Part shown: positions 5,754 to 6,388 of the stretch, piece after piece
Layout of the letters: every line of letters begins with the position of its first letter
How positions within the stretch are numbered: position 1 is the first letter of the stretch
Origin: Smithellaceae bacterium
GTDB lineage: Bacteria; Desulfobacterota; Syntrophia; Syntrophales; Smithellaceae
Direction: 5' to 3'
DNA length: 6,388 nt
Assembly: GCA_028704195.1 (NCBI GenBank)
Contig: JAQVLL010000124.1
Location: forward strand, 1-6,388
The notes under the pieces: generated by a model
Database searches by the model: none
Told to the model about the DNA's origin: nothing
The model's input: only the letters and a program-made list of their open reading frames with translations
Position numbers and translations under genes: made by a program

Positions 5754-6388
5754 TTACTTTCCGGCAGCACCGCTTAACTGCCCGCAGGCGGCGAGAATGT
5801 CCCTGCCTTTGCTCTTGCGCAGCATGACGGTGAAGTGTCTGTCCAGCAGAACCTGCTGAAAAGCGGATACGTCTTTCGCGGATGGAGACTTAAAGTCTGA
5901 TCCGGGGAATTCATTAAAAACAATCAGGTTTAATTTGCAGCGTTGATCTTTCAGGAGCATAGCCAGTTTTGCGGCATCGGTTCTCGATGAATTCACGCCG
6001 TCGATGAGGATATATTCAAAAGTCAAAAGACGTCTTCCCGGCATGGGGTATTTTTTGCAGGCATCCAGAAGTGTCACGAGAGGGTACTTCTTGTTCACCG
6101 GCATCAGCCGGCTGCGTGTTTCGTCATCGTGCGCGGTTAACGAGACGGCCAGGTTGATGCAAATGTCTTTTCCCAGTTGCATGATTTGCGGCGCAAGCCC
6201 GCAGGTGGAAACGGTTATTCGACGATTGGACATCCCCAGACCGAAATCACAGGTCAGGATTTGAATCGACTTGAGTGTGTTTTCATAGTTGGCCAGCGGC
6301 TCGCCCATGCCCATCATAACGATATTATTGATGTGCGGGCCTTCGGAGGTTTCATGCCGGAGGGCAGTGAGTTGCCCGACAATTTCTC
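5754..6388 (-). CDS. rlmN: Dual-specificity 23S rRNA/tRNA adenine-C2 methyltransferase RlmN, C-terminal part, 5' truncated by window edge
   Basis: About 210 C-terminal residues of this radical-SAM enzyme are read on the minus strand, ending at TAA (complement of 5754-5756). The enzyme methylates C2 of A2503 in 23S rRNA and A37 in some tRNAs. Characteristic segments are EIVGQL at the truncated end, MMGMGEPLANY, the SAM-binding region around RRITVSTCGLAP, and the C-terminal GRDILAACGQL, whose Cys is the methyl-carrying catalytic residue of the family. The CxxxCxxC iron-sulfur motif lies beyond the right edge. The ATG at 6317 is internal, since conserved sequence continues upstream in frame. The gene converges on the cyclase pair across 81 bases (5673-5753), in which I see no convincing terminator for either direction. 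Confidence 0.95.
   Translation of the reverse strand, partial: EIVGQLTALRHETSEGPHINNIVMMGMGEPLANYENTLKSIQILTCDFGLGMSNRRITVSTCGLAPQIMQLGKDICINLAVSLTAHDDETRSRLMPVNKKYPLVTLLDACKKYPMPGRRLLTFEYILIDGVNSSRTDAAKLAMLLKDQRCKLNLIVFNEFPGSDFKSPSAKDVSAFQQVLLDRHFTVMLRKSKGRDILAACGQLSGAAGK

Noticed and set aside
6004..6264. Plus-strand open frame of 86 codons within rlmN.
   Set aside because: It overlaps strongly conserved RlmN sequence on the other strand and has no family features of its own.

Overview
The window reads as chromosomal DNA from a Gram-negative, probably anaerobic bacterium. Candidates are Desulfobacterota (Deltaproteobacteria) such as Syntrophales or Desulfobacterales. This rests on overall feel only: moderate GC, a class I-like hybrid cluster protein, and PAS/GGDEF proteins with a membrane sensor. 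No marker gene fixes the taxon, so treat it as a weak inference.

Layout from left to right: (1) the 3' end of hcp (hybrid cluster protein) on +, followed by a perfect 15-bp inverted repeat; (2) a 273-bp intergenic region with a candidate sigma-70 promoter, then a recognisable fluoride (crcB-motif) riboswitch aptamer, then a terminator hairpin that ends three bases before the next start codon; (3) a complete 560-residue dynamin-like GTPase on +, starting with GTG; (4) a 243-bp intergenic region with a second candidate promoter, a 12-bp palindrome and a possible short overlapping leader ORF; (5) two membrane-anchored diguanylate cyclases on +, 36 bp apart and probably co-transcribed, the first with two PAS domains and the second without; (6) the C-terminal part of rlmN on -, converging on the cyclases and running off the right edge.

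The main discovery is the riboswitch and the gene it controls. Positions 703-751 match the fluoride aptamer in the P1 stem, the pseudoknot, the second hairpin and the metal-cage nucleotides. The same ACUCC segment is used by the aptamer pseudoknot and by the terminator stem, so fluoride binding should relieve termination. The right arm of the terminator also contains the Shine-Dalgarno sequence of the GTPase, so the one hairpin could block both transcription and translation. The only gene directly downstream is a dynamin-family GTPase rather than a fluoride exporter, which suggests a membrane-remodelling or membrane-protection role in the fluoride response. I do not recall this pairing as a standard fluoride-riboswitch target.

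The two cyclases should make c-di-GMP in response to unknown membrane or PAS-sensed signals. Both keep the GGDEF motif and the inhibitory RxxD site. Nothing in the sequence ties them to the fluoride switch beyond adjacency, and they appear to have their own promoter. Hcp and RlmN look like unrelated flanking genes.
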